A stretch of DNA of 64,000 nt, from the NCBI GenBank assembly GCA_907163375.1, contig CAJQUW010001818.1, forward strand, positions 186,001 through 250,000, written 5' to 3'. The notes beneath the pieces were generated by a model, which made no database searches, was not told where the DNA came from, and was given only the letters and a program-made list of their open reading frames with translations. Position 1 is the stretch's first letter; every line of letters starts with the position of its first letter. Both the position numbers and the translations under genes were made by a program. Of the stretch, positions 1 to 11,300 are shown in pieces. The stretch comes from Prostheceraeus crozeri. Its lineage: Eukaryota > Platyhelminthes > Polycladida > Euryleptidae.

Positions 1-99
1 TTATTATATCTTGTGATTGAAACTTCATATGATACTGAGTACAAATTTTACTGATATCGATCCTCTGTAAGTAGATATTGATTATTATTGACATTAAAT

Positions 100-813
100 G
101 GGTCGTGCACATATTACGTGATACGAAATGGGGTAGGGGTGGGGGTTCAACCGATATATGACGCGGTATCACATGGGGGCGGGGGGTACACAAACAATAT
201 CACGTGATATTCTATAAGCTGATACTGTTCTTTCAAATAAAATGCATTATCAATTAGAAGTTGTTATTTTGACGAAAATAAATGTTACTGATACCTTGAA
301 GTATCTCGAAGCAAAAATCGATCGAATATTTGGTAAAAACACAAGCGGTTTGAATGCAAAATAACGTCACATGCCTAGCTGAGTGACGTCATATTCAATA
401 ATCAAACGTTTTCTCCCGCTGAAACAATGGGCTTGCATGGCTTTCTGTTGATCAGCTACTGACTTCAGTGAAGTGTCCTTCTCCATTTTTCTGCATAGAC
501 AAAAGATCATCGAATAGACGCGCGCCTATGTCTAGGAATATGTAGTTCACTAATATAAATAAACCAATGTTGAAATGAAATGTTTTATGTGATTGAGACT
601 TGTGTGCAACAGGGAAAGAAGACTCATTTGCCGATCAAATGGTTAATAACAATAATAGACGCTGCAGTCTGCAGGAATAGATCATGGATTTTTTTTGGGA
701 GGGCAGACCAGAATATCACGTGATATGTGAGGGGGTTCTCAGGATATATCACGCCGTATCACAAGGGGGAAAATTTTTTTAAATTTGGTATCGCTTAATA
801 TGTGCACGACCCC
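100..813. mobile_element. Foldback/MITE-like element with long imperfect inverted ends
   Basis: The left end reads GGGTCGTGCACATATTA from 100 and the right end is its reverse complement, ending at 813. Similarity continues inward for about 120 bp on both sides: a copy of ATATATGACGCGGTATCACA near 155 pairs with an inverted copy near 750, and AATATCACGTGATAT occurs near 207 and 712. The left arm carries G-rich runs around 130-190. No transposase frame lies inside, so this is a non-autonomous DNA transposon. I found no clear target-site duplication, so the superfamily is open. Confidence 0.7.
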
Positions 814-1389
814 AAAGGTGTACTATATGTATCTTTGTACGCAAGATTACAAACTGTAGGGAAAATAGGATGACCGACACCACAAATGGTGGGCAACATT
901 TAAGGCACTTAATGATACATAATGATTACAGGCATCAATTTAAAGCAATTGTCAATAATGAAGAAGTCAGAGACATGTTCAGAAGACACAAAGATACATG
1001 AAAAAGTGTAAACAACATCGGAACGTCATCAGAGAAGCTGCACGAGTTCAGGTGAACAGCAGATGCCCGAAAGGTTGACTGAAACGCCACTTAGACCTGA
1101 GGAACACGTATTCCATCACCTTGTCAAGGCTAAACGCTGCACATGCGCAAAGTGGTGGACGCTGCTTAGACAATGATTTGACTGCAAATCACGAAAGTGA
1201 TGGACACGGAGCAGAAGAGACGGGAACACACAGAAAATGAAGGACATCCGAGTTGTCAGTGCATGATATCGAGGCACAAAATCAAAATTCTTATCAAAGC
1301 ATTCGATACAGTACTGTATAGAATGAAAATGATGACATGCAACCTGTCAGTGTATTGAGGACATGAATTGAATGAATGATGGTATAACG
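814..1389. other. Intergenic, nothing recognised
   Basis: AT-rich sequence with no long open frame or repeat structure that I can name. Confidence 0.4.
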
Positions 1390-1572
1390 TCACTACTCCC
1401 CCGTAATGTGGGCTTGGACGATGCTGACAATGTCAAGACTTTAATCTGGAGTGTTGTGATCTTTTAGTCCGCATCCTCTTCGTGACGACTTCCAGTGACA
1501 CTTTCGGGGCTCGACCTCTGGACCAGTAGATCGCTAGGCCAAGCACTTAACCACATTGCCACGGAGACCACA
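1390..1572 (-). mobile_element. tRNA-derived SINE (family 1)
   Basis: Read on the minus strand from about 1572, the sequence starts with a tRNA-like head. An A-box-like GTGGCAATGTGGTTAAGTG lies at 1542-1560 and a B-box-like GGTCGAGCCCC at 1506-1516. A tRNA-unrelated body follows, with the segment GAAGAGGATGCGGACT near 1468-1485 typical of this kind of SINE. The 3' end is not sharply defined. It is not a functional tRNA gene, because the stems do not close into a standard cloverleaf. Confidence 0.6.
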
Positions 1573-2838
1573 TGCTAATTCTTTATCTACCAAATGTATG
1601 ATGTGCCATTTGTAGCTATTTCTTGTCTTACGGATTTGAGAAACATATTAGATTTCATAGGTCAGGACGAATTTGAGGAAGTAGATGTAGACAAGAAAAT
1701 ATGGTGTTCTTCCTCACACAACCCTTCTTTTGTCTGAAAAACAGGTAGCAATGAAGTAAGAGCAAGAAAAAGATCAACGCGCTCGTTCACTCATTATGTC
1801 AGCTGATTTAGGAGATATCTATTAATAGCGTGTCAAATGAGGTACGAAACCATGACACGTACATCTTCAACCGACATTGTGGAGGAGATTGAATTAGACA
1901 TCGTGATAAGGAAAAAGAAAATCAATACTCTCTTCTCCTTCATGTAGATGATACTGAGCTCGTTAATTTGCTGCCAAATTCTTCCTGCAGTTTGAAAGAT
2001 ATGTGATTTATAGAAAATAACGAAGTCTTCGTAATTCGGTTCATCGTCGCTAAATAATGGAAATAACTCGCGATCGATACGGAGAAATACAAACTTCACT
2101 CACACACAAGTTACAGTAAATGAATAATGCTAGATCTCACATTTTAGGACTAAAGAAGGGAATTAATCAAGAGACAGAAGATAACGGATAATTTTTCCTT
2201 TAAAAGAAGCTGTACGATATCGCAATGTTTCAAGCATCGGACTTATGTTGCATCGCAATCGTACACATCATAAATTGAAGAAATACAGCATGAAATGATA
2301 CCAGAACACTTTAATCACGAAAATTAGCTTTAATTAGCTGGATAATCAGGTAGTATATTTACAAATTAAATTGTATTGCCAGTTGTTAACGGCTCATGTA
2401 CTGCTGTTTTAAGTTCAAAAATTAGTTTGATTTTCTTACGTTCAAAGCATGTTTGTGTGAAGAGAGCTAATGATGGATCACGGTTAGATGTGGTGAGTGA
2501 GACAACTACCATCTTATAAGGATTTGTGGATAATAGGGGGTGTATTGTTGATGGCGCTCGCTTCCTAAATTTGTTGTGAAAGCTCCTACAGGTTAGGGGA
2601 GTGCGCAATTTACCAACGCACGTTTACCAGGTCAGTGGCGTTGGCTCACAGTCCGTGCTGCCATCAAGATATAGTAGGAGGGGGAATTCGAAACTTAGTG
2701 AATTCGTGATGCCGCTTGATTTTAGAAGATTTTCGTTCTTTTGTTCGTATTTTTATACATGCAAAATATATACAATATATTTTCCTTTTGAAACCTTAGT
2801 TTCCAATTCATTATAATTCTAAATGTGTGTATGATAAT
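1573..2838. other. Intergenic, nothing recognised
   Basis: AT-rich. Short open frames on both strands overlap one another and show no family motif or splice context. I see no supported gene. Confidence 0.4.
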
Positions 2839-3100
2839 GATATGCGGTACTTCTATTCTCCCCCCCACATTTTTCAAGTTTTCCAAAATCATCAAATTTC
2901 GCCAAAAGCTAATCACATCGGGTTTAGAATGGACTTCATCTGTCACTGAGTGACACTACAACACGACTGAGAAGTCTTACTTGAACCCTGGGATGAAGGA
3001 TTGGTCCCTTGTATACTCAGTTAGAATACAAGGTACAGCTGTGATAATTAACTTCGTGTGATTGTTGACTTGTTGTCTACAGACAAATGACGAGTAGTTG
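2839..3100. repeat. Left part of a dispersed terminal-repeat element, split by a hAT insertion
   Basis: CGGTACTTCTATTCTCCCCC at about 2846 recurs inverted near 5451-5475, giving terminal repeats on either side of the hAT element at 3101-5290. A third, same-orientation copy lies at 30256. Similarity to that copy continues inward through a block containing GAACCCTGGGATGAA. The element was there first and the hAT inserted into it. Confidence 0.6.
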
Positions 3101-5290
3101 CAGGGGTCTCACTCTCCCTTGAATTCCTTGAATGGGCAATTTTCTTCCTTGAATTTCCTTGATTTATATTCTTCCTTGAATTCCTTGAATTTCAAAATTT
3201 AACGACCTACACTTTAGAAGGCTTCCTACCTACACATGATTTTTGCTAAATTTTCTGCTTTTCAATTGCCAGTGTAGTCTCACTATTCTGAGTGATTATA
3301 GAGTTTTGCCAATTCACATCATTATTATGTTATTCACAAAAAGCTCGATCATTCAATTTGGATTTCATGATTGCATGTGTTTATCATTTCAGAATACGTC
3401 GATGACCTACTGAAATTAACGTGTTAGAGACACAGTCAACGAAACCTAGTAAATATTGGCTTACCAGTTAGGAATTAAATACAGATAAACCAGATCAGCA
3501 GTTGTATAGCCTGACGTCTACCAAAATACTAATTCACTTGTCCTTCATGATGGATATGTACACTTGCTTCATCACGAGTGACATACGAATGCAAATCCAT
3601 TGAGACTTCAAGGTACAGGTATGTTACTGGGCAATAATATTTTCGCCTAAGCTGTATAAAAAGCATGCCTATCGTTCTTCGCATCGCATATAAAAATATC
3701 GAAAACCTTGGTCCTCGAAAGTTAGTACATTTGACTTGTTATTTACAGCAACTATGCCAATGGTCTGCATTCGATTCACCCTCGTTTGAAAGTTTGGTAT
3801 CTACATGTAACTGCAACTGAGAGGGACATCATCTTTGGTATTGGCCAGTGCTGTAGTCGTAGGGTAACGCGGGATAACGCCGTCATGCCACTGCTTTTAG
3901 ATTTTACACAGCGTTACCCCGCTGCTTACACAGAAAGAAATAGTGAAGCTTTTATTCGTTAACGGTGCTTTAAGAAATTCCAGGCAGCGTTATCCCACTG
4001 ATATATCTAGGACTACAGCAGACAATAGAACGAATACATGCATTTCTGCATTTTCCATAATATCTTTATTTTTACATCATTCCAGCATTCAATCAATCAA
4101 TTCATCATTCACCTTTGAAATTTGGAAGCTCAACTCAGTGTGGTATTTTGTAACGGAATATTTCGAACAAATGATCGAAGTGCATGAATTTCTGAAAATT
4201 ATGACGCTCAATAACCATTACAGCCAAATCATTACAGCATGCACATCCTTGAGGCAATATCGCCGTCTAACCGATGACGAAATTCCGAGCACCTCTGTGC
4301 ATGTGCGAGTAGATGCATATTGGACCGCTATATTTTCAATTTTGAAAGAAAAGGGCGACGATACGACTGCTCTTAAAAAACTGATAAAAATGGCATACTC
4401 GCTAGGTCATAGCAATGCGTTTGTCGAACGTGGTTTCTCAACCACTAAGGCTATTTTAAATGATAGACAGAGTTTGAAGTACTCTACGGTTGCGTCCATG
4501 AAGATCGTCAAAGAAGAAATAGCAAGAAGTGGTGGGGCAGAATTCGTCGTTATCACTCACGACTTGCTGGCGCGCTGTCGGAAGGCTCGCTCTGTTTACT
4601 TTGAAGCCTTCAAGATTGAAGAAGAAAAGAAAGAAAAGACGAAAAAGCTTGCTGAAGCCAAACAAAAGGAAAATGAAAAATTACAGAGATATCAAGGTCA
4701 GCTAGTCAGTTGGCAGAATGAAAAGGAAAATCTAGAAGCCTCTATCAGAAAGGAAAAGACAGTGATAAAATATCAAAATGATGCTTCCGAACACGCCATG
4801 AAAGAGAGTTTGCTCAGCACCAAAAGCGAACAGAAAAATAATCTGATCCACGCGGCCCTAGTTGCACAGGCATCGAAAAGAAGTGCGGAACAGTCATTGG
4901 AAAAACTGGTGCAAAACTTGAATGCTCACTGCGAAAAGAAGGCCAAAAGAAGCGAATCATCATAGGGCTTTTTATTGTTAGACTTCGTATTTGTTATTAT
5001 TGTTGCTGATTGTCCCAATCTCTTGTTCTTGAACAACCAGCATTCTATCGAAGATGTTTTGTTGTTTTATCGTTCTACCAAAGACATTTCGTTGTTGTTT
5101 GTCTGGTTATTGAAGAGACGAAAGACTTCATAGTCTATTTCATTTGAATCAGCATTCTATCAAAGATACTTCATTGTTAATCTCGCTTTACAGATTTATT
5201 CAGATTTTGTATAAAAATATATTGATTTAGATTTCCTTGAATTTTTTCATTTGCTTCCTTGAATTTATGGTTTTTAGGGTGAGATCCCTG
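3101..5290 (+). mobile_element. hAT-family DNA transposon with 5'-deleted transposase
   Basis: The left end CAGGGGTCTCACTCT and the inverse of the right end, CAGGGATCTCACCCT, are classical hAT termini. Subterminal copies of TTCCTTGAATT are clustered at both ends (three groups at 3117-3200, two at 5231-5265), the usual layout of transposase binding sites. Flanking sequence shares a degenerate 8-bp duplication (GTAGTTGC against GCAGTTGT, six of eight). The element sits inside an older terminal-repeat element whose halves lie at 2839-3100 and 5291-5480. It contains a hAT C-terminal coding fragment, so it is an internally deleted, non-autonomous copy. Confidence 0.8.
3943..4965 (+). pseudogene. 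hAT transposase, C-terminal dimerisation part plus coiled-coil tail
   Basis: An open frame of about 340 codons ends at 4965. The conserved part is near residues 125-175, with WTAIFSILKEKG and SNAFVERGFSTTKAIL, the hAT dimerisation (RNase H-fold end) signature with the VER-FS core. Downstream lies a long Lys/Glu-rich coiled coil (about residues 205-335), which also follows this domain in some animal hAT proteins. The first in-frame ATG lies about 75 codons into the frame and there is no N-terminal zinc finger or catalytic core. It is therefore a remnant of a transposase normally well over 600 residues. The first ~75 codons look like non-coding sequence that happens to be open. It lies inside the hAT element with CAGGG termini. 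Domestication is possible but nothing here supports it. Confidence 0.7.
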
Positions 5291-5480
5291 CAGTTGTCTA
5301 ATTCTGAAGTGACTGTGCTTTAAACTGTGTTCTACAAGTGAGATAAGAGGAGTTTTACACAATCAACGCTATGCGACGTTAGTGAGACTGATCGTAGGAG
5401 CAAGAGAAGATCGTTGACGACGCAACAGTTCCGGATGTCAACAACAGAAATGTGGGGGAGAATAGAAGTACCGATATGCG
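5291..5480. repeat. Right part of the terminal-repeat element split by the hAT insertion
   Basis: Near 5451-5475 the plus strand reads GTGGGGGAGAATAGAAGTACC, the inverse of the terminus at 2846. It closes the older element that the hAT transposon interrupted. Confidence 0.55.
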
Positions 5481-6732
5481 ATTGAACGAGCGATTTTGAT
5501 CAGTAATTAATCGAAAGACAGGCGAATGTACAAATGTCAGTGGAATGGTATGTATGGTATAGATTTCTAACAAAAACCCAACCCAAAATGGGTTTTTGAC
5601 AACCCTGTTTAACTCTAATAGAAATTCGACCTTAAAACATAGGGGAGTTACCTTTTTGCCTTAGATTATCAAAATGAGCATGCCCTCCTGTCATTTTGTC
5701 AACTACGTTTTTCATTTACTCTCATGTTTATGTCCAGTTGTCACGTATGTTGCATGTGTTGTATGTAAGTTGCTTAGTAATTACTGAAACGTATCGTATT
5801 TCATCAAATAGTAACCAGGAATACTATTGCAAGCTCATTTACGTAACTTGGTTAAGTCTAATAGATCTACTTAAAATCATAGAGTCTAATCGTATTCATG
5901 AAAAAAATCCGGTTCTGATTGTAGCCCATAGACAGCATTTCTGACACAACAATTGATGCTGATTACACAATTTGGACCTATTGTGTACAGGCCTATATAG
6001 ATATTTTAATTTTTCTTTAAAAGTCAAGTTGACGATCAAGGGTGTTGATAGCTTAATTTTCAATATAGAAGGACTTGTGCTGTGTATTGAAATCGAACTT
6101 ATAAATTATTTTTGATCACATCCTATAGGTATGTACATGGATGCATGCTTTTAAAAGAATGTAGCACAACTAAAGCAGGAAGTGCCTACCAATATGCCAA
6201 CGGCATTCATAGCTTTGAAGAGTAGCCGCAGACTCTATTCTGAGAAATATGATAAAAAACTGCGTCATTTAGGTTTATTTTATTTGCGCTGTGATGGTTT
6301 CCCTCATCGCTACAAATCCTGTTGTTTTCATCCAGTCCATCATGCTAGCGGATGTTCGCATGTAACCGGTCGTTGCGCAGTTGGAAGAGAGACAGGTATA
6401 GATAACCTGAGGTCGTATGGTCGAGTACTACCAGCCGCACATCTTTTTGCATGGTACGAGTAGTTTGATCTATCGTCTATCTCATTTCATCTATTATACC
6501 ATGATTTAAAAGTTGTTCAGGTGATATTGTCACAGAAGGATGCTTTCAGATGTGAACACTTTGAGCTCTACTTCATTGGCAGCCCGTAGATGGTACGTTT
6601 CATCAAACAAGGGTTCATCAGTGCGTCTTTGAATAGCTCAAACTAGATTATAGAATCTATAGAATGACAGAAAAAGTTGAAGAACCGCAAAACCGGCTAT
6701 TCTGTGTTTTTCATCCTTGCTTTGCCATGCAG
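5481..6732. other. Intergenic, no supported gene
   Basis: Open frames here (for example 6182-6463, plus) contain a few Cys/His residues, but no family motif could be recognised. Possible splice signals, such as TTTCAG before 6550 and GACAG-GTATAG near 6395, are isolated and do not chain into a frame. Confidence 0.35.
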
Positions 6733-6841
6733 TTGCTAATGATGAAAAGATTGCAGAGTGCCTGTTCACCTGGGCACAACTTAAAAAGACGTTTCCAAAC
6801 TTGAGCAATTTAAGCAATGATTTCTATCCTGATAAGTCATT
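6733..6841 (+). other. Possible coding exon of an unidentified plus-strand gene
   Basis: A pyrimidine-rich acceptor ending in TTGCCATGCAG precedes a short frame rich in ordinary protein-like residues (ANDEKIAECLFTWAQLKKTF). It runs to a possible GTAAAA donor at 6842, with an in-frame stop just past it. I recognise no family. The link to the candidate exons at 7316 and 7512 does not keep frame, so this may be chance or a decayed exon. Confidence 0.22.
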
Positions 6842-6990
6842 GTAAAACGAAGCAGTTGCTTTGGAGTTAGTGGAATTGCTATGCAAATGAAAGCGGTTTT
6901 GCACGACAGAATACAAGGAGAAGAAAATGCTAAAGCTGAAATGTAATCCATTGTGTGGAAAGTGTTTTCAATAAAGACAAAATTTATATA

Positions 6991-7150
6991 CAGTGGAACC
7001 TCCTATTGCGGACATTCTATACAGCGGACACCTCCGTATTACGGACAGTTAAGCTCAGTCCCGGATAATGTTCGCATCATCACCGGTAACTCCATATTGC
7101 GGACACTAAGGCGCAGTCCCGACGGTGTCCGTAATATGGAGGTTCTACTG
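6991..7150. mobile_element. pogo/Tigger-type MITE, 160 bp
   Basis: The termini are CAGTGGAACCTCC and, inverted, CAGTAGAACCTCC, each followed within 12 bases by CGGACA. They are flanked by the TA dinucleotide duplicated at 6989-6990 and 7151-7152. The GGACA-containing inner blocks repeat in both orientations (7033, 7094, 7124). Termini and TA target duplication are those of pogo/Tigger elements. There is no coding capacity. Confidence 0.85.
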
Positions 7151-7315
7151 TATTTCATTCAACAAATTTTAAAGATATTGGAAATATTTTAGCGCTTATT
7201 ATTGTTGTGAAGACTGTAGAAACCTTTTTTGACTCTCCCAATGTATGAATTGCATTCAAATGTAAGTGAAAAGTATGAGCATAAGAATATTAAGAGGTGT
7301 CAACTTATTTTTCAG

Positions 7316-7455
7316 GTTTGTCGAACCTTGGAATTGCATGCTAGCAGAGAAGAGCCTAACTTAGAAAACTTCGATGATCTCCTATACAGTCTTCTTTGTA
7401 CGTATGGAGAGATTTTGGATGTCCGAAGCGAGGTGGCATGTATTCTGATCGTATT
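7316..7455 (+). other. Possible coding exon of an unidentified plus-strand gene
   Basis: The acceptor CTTATTTTTCAG is followed by an open frame with acidic, protein-like composition (CRTLELHASREEPNLENFDD and on). Three donors are possible: GTACGT at 7398, GTGGCA at 7433 and GTGAGT at 7456. The first would join in frame to the candidate exon at 7512. I cannot name a family. Splice signals and composition are the only support. Confidence 0.28.
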
Positions 7456-7511
7456 GTGAGTGCATTTAAACATCTTTTAATCAACTATTTTTTGCTTGCT
7501 GTGTCGGTCAG

Positions 7512-7571
7512 GTGTTGACTTTCTTGTGATGGCTTTCCCGATGCTGCATGTTATTACATCAATGTATCTAG
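7512..7571 (+). other. Possible short coding exon of an unidentified plus-strand gene
   Basis: A strong acceptor (a T/C-rich tract ending GTCGGTCAG) and a good donor (CTAG followed by GTAAAG) bound 60 bp that are open in one frame and hydrophobic (VDFLVMAFPMLHVITSMYL). This could be a membrane segment. It fits in frame to 7316-7397 if the GTACGT donor is used. No family recognised. Confidence 0.25.
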
Positions 7572-8581
7572 GTAAAGTTATGTTTTCTCACTTGGAGAGG
7601 TGTGTAAGTACAAACAACTTCAGAGTGCACGAAAATGTAAATATATTAGCAGTGTACTCAGTGTACTCAATAACTCAAAAATCTAGCTAAATGTAATATT
7701 TCCCGAAAGTTAACCCCATTCCATCTTCTATTGGAATGGTAGATGTAGGAAATGGCTTGAATAACCACCTTGATTAACCACCACCAAGTTAGACCTTTCT
7801 GTGTTTGAGCCAGATGGTGGACACCATGTCACCATCCCAAATCTACTCAAGATAATCATCAGACATTTTTCTATCTGACCATGCATTTTTATCCATTACC
7901 ATCGTTTATTCTGAACGATGATATGATATATTTCTGCATTGTCCTTTACTCTTCGAGATGCTTGTATTATTAGTCTGACCGTTCGCTACTCAATGATATC
8001 ATCACTGACTTGGTGTAGATTTGTCCGGTGATTTGATACGTCAGTTGTACATTTAATAAAGAAACGTAATGTATTTACTCACATTACACAGATCCCTCTT
8101 CTTGTGTGACTGAAATTCTGATTGTACATAGGAGAAGTGTGACGAAACATGAATGATAGCTGCGGATTTGTGAGGGAAAATATCAAATTCATGCTACAAA
8201 GGAAGCTAATTTTCAGCAAGTTATTGTCATGTATCATATCAGTAAGAAAATCCTTATTAAATAAAGTGACGTGAGTAAGACATCGGAAACTATGTTGCTT
8301 GAAATGAGTTTTATTTACTTGTGAGAAAATTTGAATAATGCTAATTCTAATTCTAACAATCAATTGTGAAATACAAATATTAATAGAGACAAAGTTTGTA
8401 ATTATAGTTAGAGTACTATTTGGGAGAAAAATCTCCTTTCTTGCTCAGGCTGTTCAAAAGTGGTCTCCTATACATATGGTTATCTCTAGGTCTTCGCCAA
8501 TCGGTCATAAAGTAATGCCGCATTTCCCTCTCTTACTAAAAAAATTCGACAAGAGGACGCTTCTCTGCTCTTAGGTGATAC
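7572..8581. other. Intergenic
   Basis: No long frame with family motifs. An AATAAA lies near 8053-8060 on the plus strand and could end a transcript from the candidate exons upstream, but nothing else supports this. Confidence 0.3.
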
Positions 8582-8711
8582 CAGGGATCTCAATTTTACG
8601 TCTTTTCCGTTTTTGTAGAAAATTAGTCTAATGCAAATATTTCAAATTTATGCATTCAATCCCCGGTTTTACCCGATTTTCCATCTTTCTTGTGTGAATT
8701 GCGATCCCTTG
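8582..8711. mobile_element. hAT-like MITE, about 130 bp
   Basis: The left end CAGGGATCTCAATTTTAC and the inverse of the right end, CAAGGGATCGCAATTCAC, form imperfect inverted repeats of hAT type. I could not find a convincing 8-bp duplication. It has no coding capacity. Confidence 0.5.
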
Positions 8712-8734
8712 TTGGTACATGGTTTCCCATGGCT

Positions 8735-9608
8735 GACTTGTGTTGTAATTGTAATTGTAATTGCGATTACATTTACGTGATTGCAATTACAATTGCTGTA
8801 ATTAATAATTTCAATCAATTATATTTTCTGATGAGAAATTTGCGGTTGTAATCAATTACAATTCTAGCTATGTAATTGAGATGCAATGGTTATTACTTTG
8901 CGGTCAACTCTGCTCATTCGCGCCCAGTTTGAATTGCTTTACTCTCCTCGTCGATAATACGGTAAAAGACTTAGATGTGCACCGTGTGGACGACCACCGG
9001 TAATTTTTTCAGAGATTTGCTACGAAACTTACTGTTAAAATCTAAATTGTGTGCCGGTGTTTCGATATTCAACCCCCCTCTAATTACTGATCATAAAATG
9101 TAAACATGAAAGCTATTATTAGATCATTTCTCCTGGGAAAATGAGAGGCACATAATAGGGTCTTCAAGAGACCTCATTTCTTCAAATCTTCAGTCATCTT
9201 CATTTCAAGAAATATTCAAATCCATTTTATATCTTGGCGGAGATGTAATTGCAAGCCTAACAAAGTCTCTTAGAAGCCACAAGTCTCGATATCTCAGTTT
9301 GAATCCTAGATGTAAGGCGAAAACACTTTGGGGGGTTAAATGGTGGCAGTTAAATATGTATAAATGCTGCAAGCGGTGCCTGTTTTCCGGGGAGCAATTG
9401 TGATTAACCTTTGCATATCCGCCGAGAGAAAGAAATGGTAGGAAAACGTTTAGTGTGATGCCGGAAATTATCTAAAGCCTTTACAAAGGAATTAAAATGT
9501 AATTGAAAGCAGACGGATTAATATGCAATTGTAATCAAATGCAATTTTAAGTTAGTAATTTGTAATGTAATTATAATAAATTACATTTCATCAGTAATTG
9601 CCACAAGT
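8735..9608. mobile_element. AT-rich foldback element with TGTAATTG-type repeats
   Basis: The ends are ACTTGTG at 8735 and CACAAGT at 9602-9608. Each is followed inward by about 120-150 bp of variants of TTGTAATTG and CAATTACA, on the left near 8742-8880 and on the right near 9495-9600. The middle is unique and non-coding. This is the layout of a foldback MITE. No target duplication is clear. Confidence 0.5.
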
Positions 9609-9646
9609 TTGTCTCCTGGGCAATACAAAGGACAGTATATACTACA

Positions 9647-9856
9647 TTGATAATCTGACTACGTAAGGAAGTCTAGCCTTTCTATACTTCCCTGTTTCTT
9701 TAAGTTGCCGGTGTGATGCACCGGTAACCGAATCCACGAACTCCCTCCGTCCGGTCTGCCTTCTCGCTTCCTTGTATTCCGTAATGTGATTTGCAAGGGC
9801 TTCCATAGCGCATTGACGCTATTCTCGCAGTCCGGGTATATTGACAATCTGAGTAG
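9647..9856. repeat. Possible short retroposed repeat
   Basis: A 190-bp GC-richer block containing GCCGGTGTGATGCACCGGT is bounded by similar direct repeats (ATTGATAATCTGACTAC at 9647 and ATTGACAATCTGAGTAG at 9839). That would suit a short inserted repeat with decayed target duplication. No A or B box is visible. Confidence 0.25.
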
Positions 9857-10593
9857 TGTCACGACCTGTAATTAAGCCTGTTCTTGATTATTTTAAAAGT
9901 TGCATTACTATCAGTACAGAACAACAAATTCCATAAATCTTTTGCACCGTCTGATGTATGGAAAACAATGTTACAGTCAAGTAGATTTTCTTTAAGCAAA
10001 GGTTAAAAGATGGCTTAGAAGTTTGAACACTCGTATGGTGTGTATACATGCATGTGTTTGTGTGTGTGTGCAGACCGAAAATAAAGAAATGGTCATGGAA
10101 TATATGATTGTCCACAATATTGTTTTTCGTATATCAGAGAAAGTTTTTGATTATCATAATTTTTGTCATAACCTGTTGATTTTCAATGAATTAATTTTTG
10201 TATCATGACATTCATAGACATCCCTGATCATTTCTGTCATTCTCTTGCATGACTTCAGGATTAGTCAATTTAACCAGGTTCATTTCACCTCATCATAGAT
10301 AGTCAATTGGCGATTCTTGAACACGATAAAATGATGTGAAAGAAATTTGCAACTCACAAGTGTATTGTTATAGAAAGCAGTGAAAATCCATAGGTGTACG
10401 ACCTCGGGACTTTAACTGAATTCTGTGCGTTTTTATTTCTGGTGAAAATTTCTAGATGATGCTTTAACCATCGCATCCAAGTACAGTCACGAATGTGTAT
10501 GCTACTGTTATGAGCAGCGGACAATCTGCACGATCATGGAGTAGTTGCTGAGACAAAATAATGACGTTTTTATTAGTAATGATTCTTAATCTC

Positions 10594-10842
10594 TTACGAG
10601 AGTTTGAAAAATTGCGCATAAGTGTCAGCAGACATTGACTCTTTGTTCAGATCTGACAGACAATTTATTATCATAATTTGGTCGCCATAAACGCGATGTG
10701 CACGTGCTGCACATGATCGAAATTCGACAAGACTTTCACAATAATTCTTCCAGACTTCCGCTTGGCATTGTGAAAGCATCGGATCAGGGTTGTGATCTAT
10801 TAATGAGAAATCATTATCGAGATATGATCCGGTCGAAGCCAT
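10594..10842 (-). CDS. Hypothetical 82-residue protein
   Basis: A frame of 82 codons starts at ATG 10842, with an in-frame stop four codons upstream, and ends with a stop at 10594. The product is hydrophilic, with mixed composition, four cysteines and one tryptophan. There is no signal peptide, membrane segment or motif that I recognise. Its composition looks more protein-like than the surrounding AT-rich shadows, which is the only reason to list it. It could be a single exon of a larger gene or a chance frame. Confidence 0.2.
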   Translation of the reverse strand: MASTGSYLDNDFSLIDHNPDPMLSQCQAEVWKNYCESLVEFRSCAARAHRVYGDQIMIINCLSDLNKESMSADTYAQFFKLS

Positions 10843-11300
10843 AATTCATTGTGCATACCATCAGTGTAATTAGCAATGTATTTTGCGCCTATGCTTATGA
10901 TGATCGTCACATCAGAAAGTAGCATTATAATCATAAAAACGTGATAATTCCAATACATGTATTTCTGTTTAAAGACATACATGGTATAAAGTAGAAAATT
11001 AGTAAAACATACGTGACTACGAAATGTCTTGCTCCGCTTTGAAATTCAGACTAAAAGGCATTGACCTCATTATGCATCAGCATTGTTTATCAATCTGATC
11101 TAGTCGTTTAAGTCTCGCCATCAACTTGAACATTGCAATCAGGAGGAAGTTGACATGTAGATATGAAGCTAATCATGAACACCTGCGACGATTATGCATT
11201 GACAGCCTGGTTGGACTTTCGATGTTGTGATAAACTTGTTACTTTGTTATGGATGAATTTGCACATTGCACTTATAGTAAAGTCTTGGGTCGTGGACATT
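10843..11300. other. Intergenic, nothing recognised
   Basis: AT-rich, no structure seen up to the TA target duplication of the pogo element at 11301. Confidence 0.4.

Noticed and set aside
4456-4665. Minus-strand Phe-rich frame
   Set aside because: It is the antisense shadow of the Lys/Glu-rich coiled coil of the hAT fragment.
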